This document shows, one piece after another, positions 50,707-57,737 of a DNA stretch of 64,000 nt; the stretch's first letter is position 1; each line of letters starts with the position of its first letter. Under the pieces are notes generated by a model that saw nothing but the letters and a program-made list of their open reading frames with translations, ran no database searches and was not told the origin of the DNA. The position numbers and the translations under genes were made by a program. This DNA comes from a virus: positions 62,001 through 126,000 of the IMG/VR virus record IMGVR_UViG_3300025000_000061; one strand, written 5' to 3'.

Positions 50707-51102
50707 ATGAATTGTTGTAATAAACAATGTAGTTACAAAGAATTAAATGGTGGAGATGAAATTTCAGATTTTTATTATTGTAAATATGTTGGTGTAACAA
50801 TGGATAGAGGAAATGAGAAATGTTTATTAGATAGATTTGAACGAGAAGCATATCAAGAAGCATTAGAACAATTCAAAACATCTAAAGAATTTGCTTTTGC
50901 TGACGAAAATCTAAGAATGGAAGAATTTTATAATACAGCAATTATAGCACTTGAAAAACAAATACCGATGAAAGTAAAATACCCAATTAATATAAATGGA
51001 AAATGTTATGAATTAGTTACATATTGCTTTTCATGTGGTGAAAAAGTTAAAGATATGAAATATTGTTGTAACTGTGGACAGAGGTTGGATTGGGAGATAT
51101 AA
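50707..51102 (+). CDS. zinc-ribbon protein
   Basis: 131 residues. N-terminal NCCNKQCSYKEL and C-terminal CFSCGEKV...YCCNCGQRL, the latter a typical zinc ribbon. Between them is a helix. Start behind AAAAAGGGG. Unknown role. Confidence 0.77.
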   Translation: MNCCNKQCSYKELNGGDEISDFYYCKYVGVTMDRGNEKCLLDRFEREAYQEALEQFKTSKEFAFADENLRMEEFYNTAIIALEKQIPMKVKYPININGKCYELVTYCFSCGEKVKDMKYCCNCGQRLDWEI

Positions 51103-51129
51103 AAATATAAAGAAGGAGGATTAATTAAT

Positions 51130-51315
51130 ATGTATTTTGTAAGTTACAGTTGTGGAGGGGAAGAATTATTATTATGTAAATCATATCCTAGTAAAGCAAT
51201 AATATTTAACGATATAGAAAATGCTAAAATTGCAATTTCACAAGAAATTAATAGAGATGAATTTAGATTGAAACATAATTATAAAATATTAAAGATTGTT
51301 TGCGAACAAAAATAA
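51130..51315 (+). CDS. hypothetical small protein
   Basis: 61 residues behind AGAAGGAGGA. N-terminal strands with SCGGEELLLCKSYPS, then a helix. A small single-domain protein. Not recognised. Confidence 0.72.
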   Translation: MYFVSYSCGGEELLLCKSYPSKAIIFNDIENAKIAISQEINRDEFRLKHNYKILKIVCEQK

Positions 51316-51334
51316 TTAAAGGAGAATGAATAAT

Positions 51335-51538
51335 ATGGATACAGTATTTGCTCCCATACTACAATTTGAATATACAAACTGGAAAGGTGAAACAAGTTTA
51401 AGAAAAGTTATTCCTTATAAATTTTGGTTTGGTAGTACAGAATTTCATAAAGAAGAACAATGGATGTTACATGCTTATGATATTGATAAGGGTGAAGAAC
51501 GAAATTTTGCATTGAAAGATGTGATTAGGTTTTTATAA
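51335..51538 (+). CDS. hypothetical small protein
   Basis: 67 residues from ATG 51335, 10 bases after GGAG; ATG 51326 is too close to the site. Trp-rich beta protein (FEYTNWKGETSLRKVIPYKFWFG). It resembles a WYL-like strand pattern only loosely. Unknown. Confidence 0.72.
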   Translation: MDTVFAPILQFEYTNWKGETSLRKVIPYKFWFGSTEFHKEEQWMLHAYDIDKGEERNFALKDVIRFL

Positions 51539-51551
51539 GGGGTGATGAATT

Positions 51552-51686
51552 ATAAATAAAAATATTCCTATAGAGTGTGAAAATTGCTTATGCTTTAATT
51601 GCAAAAAGAAAAATATATGTAATATATGTATATATTGTTTAAATATAGAGTATCATCCTATTTATGATTGTGAGGAGGTTAATTAA
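51552..51686 (+). CDS. Cys-rich microprotein, AUA start
   Basis: ATA 51552 follows GGGGTGATG and opens 44 residues with eight Cys (CENCLCFNCKKKNICNICIYC, here in several short knuckles). Its last codons contain the ribosome binding site of the next gene. The Cys density supports a real metal-binding protein. Confidence 0.6.
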   Translation: MNKNIPIECENCLCFNCKKKNICNICIYCLNIEYHPIYDCEEVN

Positions 51687-51687
51687 T

Positions 51688-52131
51688 ATGGTCAATAAAA
51701 TACTTAAGGATAAATTAGAAAAAAGGATTATTAAAAGTCAAGAAGAAATTAAACAAAATCAAATATTAATAAAATTAATTGATTCATATCCAGATTTAAA
51801 AATATACTCTAATAGATGGAATAAAGAATACTTTTATTCCAAATTAATTAATGAGATAGTTACAGATGTTGAATTTGCTAATGGTTGTGGATGTTGTGCA
51901 GACACTCCTTTATATGCAAAGTTTTTTGTTGATATTGATGGGATTAAGGTATATGCTGATCCTGTTGAAATATGTATAGGAGAAGGTAGTTATAATGGTA
52001 GTGGGTATATTAATACGGAAACATGGAGAGATATATTAGTAGCATTAAGTATTAATAAAAATATATTTAATAAAGTAGAAAAATATTTAGAAGATAATAA
52101 ATTTGAACCATATGAAGATGATGAAGATTAA
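51688..52131 (+). CDS. hypothetical protein with Cys-Gly cluster
   Basis: 147 residues from ATG 51688, 8 bases after GAGGAGG. A longer frame from ATG 51664 would read through that site. Contains NGCGCCADTPLYAKFFVDIDG, a recognisable but unnamed phage segment, and a helical acidic C-terminus. Confidence 0.76.
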   Translation: MVNKILKDKLEKRIIKSQEEIKQNQILIKLIDSYPDLKIYSNRWNKEYFYSKLINEIVTDVEFANGCGCCADTPLYAKFFVDIDGIKVYADPVEICIGEGSYNGSGYINTETWRDILVALSINKNIFNKVEKYLEDNKFEPYEDDED

Positions 52132-52146
52132 GGAGAATAAAATAAT

Positions 52147-52869
52147 ATGCAAAAACTATTAGTTAATAAAAAAGACAAACAAAATTTCTATTATAAGATA
52201 GATAATTTTATTAATAAAAATATAAAAATTAATCCAGATAGTTATTTATCTAATAAAATAGAATCATATGAAGAATTAAAAAATCGTATTATTGAAAAAT
52301 TAAATAATGCTAGAATTGACGATACTATTTTTATTTATAGTGAAGATGTAATAGATAATTCAAGAATTTATATTAAACCATTTTTAATATTTGAATGTAT
52401 AGGAAAACACAATGTAATTATAGAAGTAGGAATAAGTAAAGATAATTGGTATAGGATAGATGATGACACTGAAGAAAAAATATTAATTTCTAAATATAAT
52501 GAATTAAATATTAAATATAAATATGAATCACAAAAATATGACGATTATGCTTTACACAATAAAATATTAGAATTTTATAAACAAATAATGTTGCTTAATT
52601 TTAATACAAAAATGATTGCTACATTAGATGAATATTTAAAATTTTCATTATATGAAAGTTATAGATATACATCGTATAATTATAAAGATGTGCTTAAACA
52701 AGAATTAAATATTAAACCAAAAAATTATGAGCATCAAAATGAATTAATAAAAAAAATATTACCAAGAATGATTAACAATCTAAAAAATATTATTAAAAAT
52801 AAAAAAATAGATTATGATGAATTAGATTACAAAACTCAATCAATAGAATGGAAAGAATATAAAATATGA
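52147..52869 (+). CDS. hypothetical protein
   Basis: 240 residues, Lys/Asn/Ile-rich, mostly helical with a beta section in the middle (FLIFECIGKHNVIIEVGI). Start behind TAAGGAGA. The next gene overlaps the stop region closely. Unknown. Confidence 0.77.
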   Translation: MQKLLVNKKDKQNFYYKIDNFINKNIKINPDSYLSNKIESYEELKNRIIEKLNNARIDDTIFIYSEDVIDNSRIYIKPFLIFECIGKHNVIIEVGISKDNWYRIDDDTEEKILISKYNELNIKYKYESQKYDDYALHNKILEFYKQIMLLNFNTKMIATLDEYLKFSLYESYRYTSYNYKDVLKQELNIKPKNYEHQNELIKKILPRMINNLKNIIKNKKIDYDELDYKTQSIEWKEYKI

Positions 52870-52879
52870 GGTGCAGTAT

Positions 52880-53458
52880 ATGAATGATAAAATAGATTAT
52901 AGATATAGAATTATAGTAGAAAAACTTAATAGTAAATTAAGTTATAATAAAGATAAGAAAGATATTGATTCTGCTGTGGTGAATTGTATTGAAGAATTTA
53001 ATAAAAATAATAAATATAATTATATTATTAATGATTTATCTGAAGATTATTGGAAACGCAAAGAGATAATATTTACTAATAATTATATTTGCCCTGACGT
53101 ACATATGCTAATTAGTTGGGATACTATATATTGGCAGGTTAAAGAAATATATTATACATATGAAAAATCAGAAATTCAATCATATCAAGATAGATTGATT
53201 AATTTATTATCAGAAATACTTTTGTATTGTTATATGTTAGACATAAGAGGAGAAAAAATACATTTAAATTTGGATTGCAATAAGGATTTATGTATATGGA
53301 ATGATAAAACTATAATAAAAATTATGAGTAATAAAAATGATTATATTAGTATAGAAAATATAGATTTATTATGGAAAAATATTGATGATTATAAGAATAT
53401 ATTAACTAAACTTATGAAGATTAGATATTATTTAAAATCAAAATTGAAAGGTAAGTAA
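52880..53458 (+). CDS. hypothetical protein
   Basis: 192 residues from ATG 52880 behind GAGGTG. A GTG at 52871 overlaps that site. It resembles the preceding gene in composition and layout, so the two may be diverged relatives or partners. No motif recognised. Confidence 0.74.
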   Translation: MNDKIDYRYRIIVEKLNSKLSYNKDKKDIDSAVVNCIEEFNKNNKYNYIINDLSEDYWKRKEIIFTNNYICPDVHMLISWDTIYWQVKEIYYTYEKSEIQSYQDRLINLLSEILLYCYMLDIRGEKIHLNLDCNKDLCIWNDKTIIKIMSNKNDYISIENIDLLWKNIDDYKNILTKLMKIRYYLKSKLKGK

Positions 53459-53463
53459 TTAAC

Positions 53464-53727
53464 ATGAAAACAGGAAAAAAAATAATACTTAAATATTGTA
53501 ATAATATTAAAACTGGTGATATAGATCATTTGCAAGCATCTATAGATATTAAAAATGCGTTAAGGAAAAACATCATTGATAAAACATATTTAATAAGTCA
53601 TTGTCCTAGTGCATTTGGATTAGATGATTTTATTGGTGAATGTGAAAAGGAATATGTATCAACATATTCTAAGCAAATTAAACAATGTAAATTATGTTGG
53701 GATAGAGCATTAGAATATAAAAAGTAG
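53464..53727 (+). CDS. Cys-containing small protein
   Basis: 87 residues. HCPSAFGLDDFIGEC and CKLCWDRAL give four Cys and one His in a spacing I recall from other Firmicute phage proteins of unknown function. Probably zinc-binding. Start is only 5 bases after the previous stop, behind AAAGGTAAG. Confidence 0.76.
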   Translation: MKTGKKIILKYCNNIKTGDIDHLQASIDIKNALRKNIIDKTYLISHCPSAFGLDDFIGECEKEYVSTYSKQIKQCKLCWDRALEYKK

Positions 53728-53759
53728 ATTATATCAAAATAAGAAAAGGAGGTTTACTT

Positions 53760-53948
53760 ATGGATAAATTAATTAGGCAAGCAAAACAATATATAAAAGA
53801 CAATAATGGTTTAGTAGAAATTAAAGAACTTACAAAATGGAAATCACAAGGAATTATAAAAGGTATTCGTAAAGTAGCATTTTCTTCATTTATGTTTGAT
53901 AAATACGTTATTTTTGCAGATGATACTTATGAAACTATTTGGGTTTAA
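53760..53948 (+). CDS. hypothetical small protein
   Basis: 62 residues behind AAAAGGAGG. Helix followed by strands (IRKVAFSSFMFDKYVIFADD). No family recognised. Confidence 0.72.
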   Translation: MDKLIRQAKQYIKDNNGLVEIKELTKWKSQGIIKGIRKVAFSSFMFDKYVIFADDTYETIWV

Positions 53949-53981
53949 TACTAATATATTTTAAGATTGGAGGTGAATATT

Positions 53982-54161
53982 ATGAACGAATTAATGAGTA
54001 TTATTCTTAATGATGAGAAATTAAATAATATGTATAATACAGATGCGATATTTCATACAGCAATTGAAACAGCAATTATTAATAATTTATCAGTAAAAGA
54101 ATCTCTAATTTTTGCAATTAAGTGTTTATATGAATCTAAAGAAGCATTAATGAAAATATAA
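53982..54161 (+). CDS. hypothetical helical protein
   Basis: 59 residues from ATG 53982, after TTGGAGGTG. An upstream TTG is part of that site and is rejected. All-helical in appearance. Unknown. Confidence 0.7.
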   Translation: MNELMSIILNDEKLNNMYNTDAIFHTAIETAIINNLSVKESLIFAIKCLYESKEALMKI

Positions 54162-54217
54162 AACTGGTTATAAATGGTGTAAGAATTTAATCTTAATGAT
54201 AAAGGAGAGATATAAAT

Positions 54218-54577
54218 ATGACTAATAAAGATAAACAAATTGATTCAAAATGGAATAAAAGAATAAATAAACATAAAAGATATAAGAAAATTTATTCATG
54301 GATTATTAAAAAACTTGCATTGCATTTACTTAAAACAAGTAATTATTTAAAAGAGGAAGATTTAATACATAAAGAATTAACTATTACATATAATCCTGAA
54401 GGTTTTGACACCTATCCGTCATGTAAAAGTAATTTAAAACAATGGTGCTATAGTAATAAGAAAAAATATATTGGTAGATTTGCCGAATATGGTGTGTATG
54501 GAGATAGTGAAGAAGAAGTTTATTTAAATGTTATTAACGTAATATTATTTAAACAATATAGGTATCCATTTTGTTAA
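54218..54577 (+). CDS. hypothetical protein
   Basis: 119 residues with a very basic N-terminal 30 (DSKWNKRINKHKRYKKIYS), then a mixed domain with YPSCKSNLKQWCYS. The basic stretch suggests nucleic-acid binding. Start behind AAAGGAGAG. Unknown. Confidence 0.75.
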   Translation: MTNKDKQIDSKWNKRINKHKRYKKIYSWIIKKLALHLLKTSNYLKEEDLIHKELTITYNPEGFDTYPSCKSNLKQWCYSNKKKYIGRFAEYGVYGDSEEEVYLNVINVILFKQYRYPFC

Positions 54578-54619
54578 TTTGAAATTATTTGATTAAACAT
54601 AGAAAGGAGGTTTTATAAT

Positions 54620-54907
54620 ATAAAACCATTTATCAAGTATAGAAAGATAATAGGTTATATATTAACTTCATTATCTTTAGCTATTACATTATTTATTGTA
54701 ATATTATTAGCAAAACCAAATAATCTATATACAATGTTTACTATAGGTGCTATATGTCAAGCATGTTTTATAATTGGTATAAGTTTTGTTACAACAGAAA
54801 TGGAGTTAGAGATTAAACAATTAAAAAATAAAAAAAAAGAGGATAAAATATGCCTATACAATTTTGTTTTAAATGTTTTTCACCAACTAATTCAAAATAT
54901 TATGTAA
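54620..54907 (+). CDS. membrane protein, AUA start
   Basis: The AAAGGAGG at 54603-54610 has no ATG, GTG or TTG after it, but ATA 54620 opens 95 residues with two clear membrane spans (ILTSLSLAITLFIVILL and FTIGAICQACFIIGISFV) and a charged tail. The frame runs 58 bases into the next gene before stopping. Confidence 0.62.
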   Translation: MKPFIKYRKIIGYILTSLSLAITLFIVILLAKPNNLYTMFTIGAICQACFIIGISFVTTEMELEIKQLKNKKKEDKICLYNFVLNVFHQLIQNIM

Positions 54908-55176
54908 GTATGAAAGTATTATGTGGTGAATGTGCAAAACTTCATGGAGAAGAAGAAATTAAGGAATTAAATAAACAAAAAGAAGAAATTAATAATAAAA
55001 TACAAAATATAAGAAAACAAATAAACGAAGCAATTATAGCAGATTGTAAACATGAAAATGCATTCGACACTAATTATGGATTTGTTACTAAAGATGGATT
55101 TACTACTATATGGAGATGTCCTGATTGTGATTTTACTTTTAATAAATTACATGAATTTAAAAGAGGTGATATATAA
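54850..55176 (+). CDS. zinc-finger protein
   Basis: 108 residues. N-terminal CFKC...CGEC knuckles, a coiled-coil helix (EEIKELNKQKEEINNKIQNI), then DCKH and CPDC at the C-terminus: two zinc sites joined by a helix. Its TAA overlaps the next start codon. Unknown role. Confidence 0.76.
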   Translation: MPIQFCFKCFSPTNSKYYVSMKVLCGECAKLHGEEEIKELNKQKEEINNKIQNIRKQINEAIIADCKHENAFDTNYGFVTKDGFTTIWRCPDCDFTFNKLHEFKRGDI

Positions 55177-55781
55177 TACTTCTAAACGAAAATTATAATA
55201 AAAACGAATCAAGAGAACATTATGAATTAAAGCAAATTTCAAAATACATACTATTTTCAAAAGGTTACAACTGTATAGCAACCGAAGTACAATTCCCTAA
55301 ACAATCTTATTATCTTAGAGACTATGATTGGTTTAATTCTAAAGCAATAACTAAAAATATTATTGATGTAATAGGAATCAAAGGCAATCTACTAAATCTT
55401 AGAGAGAATAATGTGGATGGTTACAAAGTTATGGGTATCGAGGCAAAAGCAAGTTATCAAGATTTTCTAAATGGATTTTGTTGTCAATGTGAATATACAT
55501 ATTTGATTGCACCGATAGGGGTTATACCTGTTGAAAAACTTCCACCCAAAATTGGTCTTATTGAATGCAATCTTGAAAAATATACTATTAAAAATAGAGT
55601 AAATAAATTTGAATTCAAAGGTATTGTTACAACTAAGCAATGCTCAAGCAGAAGAAAAGAAATATATAAAAGGGATGATATTTATAGAGTAGATACTTTA
55701 AATATCTTAAGAAAAATTGCATATCGCAACACTATCAACGATTTATTTAAGAAAAATGAAATATTAATTAAAGGATTATAG
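55176..55781 (+). CDS. PD-(D/E)XK nuclease, MmcB-like, AUA start
   Basis: 201 residues when started at ATA 55176, which overlaps the previous TAA and follows AGAGGTGAT. The only conventional start (GTG 55413) would remove the first 79 residues, including an active-site Asp. Glu37, Asp64 (NIIDVIGI) and Glu89-x-Lys91 (GIEAKAS) form the PD-(D/E)XK pattern. The following CEYTYLIAPIGVIPVEKLPPKIGLIE strand-helix is typical of MmcB-like/VRR-related nucleases. Loss of the Asp in a shorter version is good evidence for the AUA start. Target is unknown. Confidence 0.72.
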   Translation: MLLNENYNKNESREHYELKQISKYILFSKGYNCIATEVQFPKQSYYLRDYDWFNSKAITKNIIDVIGIKGNLLNLRENNVDGYKVMGIEAKASYQDFLNGFCCQCEYTYLIAPIGVIPVEKLPPKIGLIECNLEKYTIKNRVNKFEFKGIVTTKQCSSRRKEIYKRDDIYRVDTLNILRKIAYRNTINDLFKKNEILIKGL

Positions 55782-55792
55782 AGGAGGAAATT

Positions 55793-55987
55793 ATGGAAAA
55801 TATAACTTTAAAAATTGCAATAGAATCCTACAAATTTGGATTTAATACTACATATGATGGAGATAATCATACTGTCTTATTTGGAACAGAATGTAATCAT
55901 TGTGGTAATTATTTTGAGTATGGTAAAATGGATTATTATTGTCCTAAATGCAGATATGAAAAAGAAGGAATAAAAGGAGTAAATTAA
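55793..55987 (+). CDS. zinc-ribbon small protein
   Basis: 64 residues behind GAGGAGG. CNHCGNYFEYGKMDYYCPKCRY is a complete four-Cys zinc ribbon at the C-terminus. The N-terminal 30 residues are helical. Unknown role. Confidence 0.77.
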   Translation: MENITLKIAIESYKFGFNTTYDGDNHTVLFGTECNHCGNYFEYGKMDYYCPKCRYEKEGIKGVN

Positions 55988-55989
55988 TC

Positions 55990-56139
55990 ATGATGCCAGA
56001 AAAATGTCCGTACTATTCAAATTTTAAATGTCCATATGTTGGAATAGTATTTTGTTCTTCACCATGTTTTGATTGTTATGTAGGTGAATTATTATCTAGT
56101 AATGTAGGGATAGATATAGAAAGTGGAGAAATCAAATAA
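55990..56139 (+). CDS. Cys-rich microprotein
   Basis: 49 residues behind AAAGGAG in the previous gene's end. CPYY, CPYV, FCSS, CFDC: six Cys within 32 residues, suggesting a tight metal site. Unknown. Confidence 0.65.
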   Translation: MMPEKCPYYSNFKCPYVGIVFCSSPCFDCYVGELLSSNVGIDIESGEIK

Positions 56140-56189
56140 TATTAAATAATTAATAATAAAAACTAAATAATAAAAAGGAGAAATGTAAT

Positions 56190-56384
56190 ATGAAACATTA
56201 TTCTTGTCCTGTTTGCAATATTATTTCTAGTGAAAAATTGTGGAATGAATCTACAGTAAATAAATATGGATGTGATATTGGATTAATTCAGACAGAAGAA
56301 AAAGATGAATTATTATATGTTTGTCCAGAATGTAGAGAAATAAGTGATGGGTATAAGATTAATTTTGTGTATGAAGATGAATAA
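56190..56384 (+). CDS. zinc-ribbon small protein
   Basis: 64 residues behind AAAAGGAG. SCPVCN and VCPEC, 36 residues apart, form a likely zinc ribbon with a beta insert. Unknown. Confidence 0.74.
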   Translation: MKHYSCPVCNIISSEKLWNESTVNKYGCDIGLIQTEEKDELLYVCPECREISDGYKINFVYEDE

Positions 56385-56422
56385 TAATATAAATAAAATA
56401 AATAAAAGGAGAATAATTAATC

Positions 56423-56566
56423 ATGTATGCAGATAATGAATTTCTTACTGCTTTAACTAACAAGTTATTGGAATTGGCAGATGAAACTACTGATATTCAA
56501 ACAGAGCAAGAATTAAGAAATATGGCAGAATTAGCAATTAATACTTGTGTAATACAGAAAGGGTAA
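56423..56566 (+). CDS. hypothetical helical microprotein
   Basis: 47 residues from an ATG behind AAAAGGAGA. All-helical and acidic. Its last codons (AGAAAGGG) supply the ribosome binding site of the next gene. Unknown. Confidence 0.65.
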   Translation: MYADNEFLTALTNKLLELADETTDIQTEQELRNMAELAINTCVIQKG

Positions 56567-56573
56567 AATAAAT

Positions 56574-56978
56574 ATGCTAACAAAACCAAACTTAGGATGG
56601 ACACATCTCCAACTAGATAATTTTTCAGAAAGAGCAAGTTATTTAACTGATGTTCCTAATGACTGTTTAGATTCTTTTATTTATGGTTTAAAAAATAATG
56701 TTCCTATTGCTATTTATTTTGATGCAGAAGGTTATGATTATCATTTAGTTTCTTCATGGAATAGCAGTTATATTATAATGGATAAAATAAATGCAACTAT
56801 TACAATTGATAAAAACATAGAAGAATTAGCAAAAGAATTAATAGATGATATTGAAAATAATTTTGAAGATTGGTTAAATTGGGAATGCTATGATGATGGT
56901 GAGTATGTAGAAACTAATAGAGATGTATTTAAGGAAAAGTTAAGTATATTAAGGTTTGAATTGAACAAAAGAAAATAA
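56574..56978 (+). CDS. hypothetical protein
   Basis: 134 residues, acidic, Trp- and Tyr-rich. NLGWTHLQLDNFSERASYL at the start, a Cys at 32, then a helix with DWLNWECYDDGEYV. Not recognised. Confidence 0.75.
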   Translation: MLTKPNLGWTHLQLDNFSERASYLTDVPNDCLDSFIYGLKNNVPIAIYFDAEGYDYHLVSSWNSSYIIMDKINATITIDKNIEELAKELIDDIENNFEDWLNWECYDDGEYVETNRDVFKEKLSILRFELNKRK

Positions 56979-56993
56979 GAAAGGAGATTAACT

Positions 56994-57422
56994 ATGGCAA
57001 AATTACACAAATTAGAATTATATATCATAGATTACAATGATAATTATAAAAATTTAGAAGAAATAATACAGGATATAGATAATTCTATAGATTGTAGTAT
57101 TAATCATTTTAATGCACAAGAAGTAAAAATAAATTGGCATGATGAAATAGATTTAAATTATAGTAATTGCCCTGTTGATAATTTTAGAAATTATTTTGAA
57201 GGAAATGAAAATATATTTAAAGAAGAAAAATGTATATACAAAGAAGAATTAATTGTAAATACTAAAGATTGGGCATGTGAATTAATGAAAAATAATAGAT
57301 GTTTTATTGGAGAATGGGATGATTTTTATTTAGGTGATAATAATTATTGGCATTTTGATGGTGAATGGTGCTGTGAATATTTTAATCCAGAAGCAGATTG
57401 TTGTAGACCAAAAAAAGAATAA
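56994..57422 (+). CDS. hypothetical Trp/Cys-rich protein
   Basis: 142 residues behind AGAAAGGAG. The C-terminal third is unusual: FIGEWDDFYLGDNNYWHFDG, EWCCEYF, DCCRPKKE. The paired cysteines suggest metal binding. Unknown family. Confidence 0.75.
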   Translation: MAKLHKLELYIIDYNDNYKNLEEIIQDIDNSIDCSINHFNAQEVKINWHDEIDLNYSNCPVDNFRNYFEGNENIFKEEKCIYKEELIVNTKDWACELMKNNRCFIGEWDDFYLGDNNYWHFDGEWCCEYFNPEADCCRPKKE

Positions 57423-57446
57423 TATTATAAGAATAGAAAATAAATC

Positions 57447-57475
57447 TTGACATTTTATTAATAGAATGATAAAAT
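57447..57475 (+). promoter_or_regulatory. sigma-70-type promoter, GAATGA class
   Basis: TTGACA 57447-57452, 17-base spacer ending ATTAATAGAATGA, TAAAAT 57470-57475. Probably drives the microgene at 57504 and the ribonucleotide reductase. Confidence 0.76.
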
Positions 57476-57503
57476 AACATTAGTTTTAAAGGAGGTGATT
57501 ATT

Positions 57504-57680
57504 ATACCAGATATTTCGATGTGTGACAATGATAAATGTGAAAAATCATTAGATTGTCTTAGATTTTTAGCAGAACCAAGTAAATATCAGAGTTATATTT
57601 GTGGGATAGAAAGTATTTGTAATAAAGAAAATGGATTTGAGTATTTTTTAGAGGTAAAGAGGTTGAGTAAAGTTGTTTAG
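57504..57680 (+). CDS. Cys-rich small protein, AUA start
   Basis: A GTG at 57495 lies within AAAGGAGGTGATT, so ATA 57504 is the sensible start, giving 58 residues. Seven residues from the N-terminus begins a Cys series (MCDNDKCEKSLDCLRFL, CGIESICNK). It lies just upstream of the ribonucleotide reductase and may be co-transcribed. Unknown role. Confidence 0.62.
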   Translation: MPDISMCDNDKCEKSLDCLRFLAEPSKYQSYICGIESICNKENGFEYFLEVKRLSKVV

Positions 57681-57737
57681 GTAATAGGATAAATAGAATA
57701 ATAAAATAAATATAAAATAAGGAGGGTTTTATTCAAA

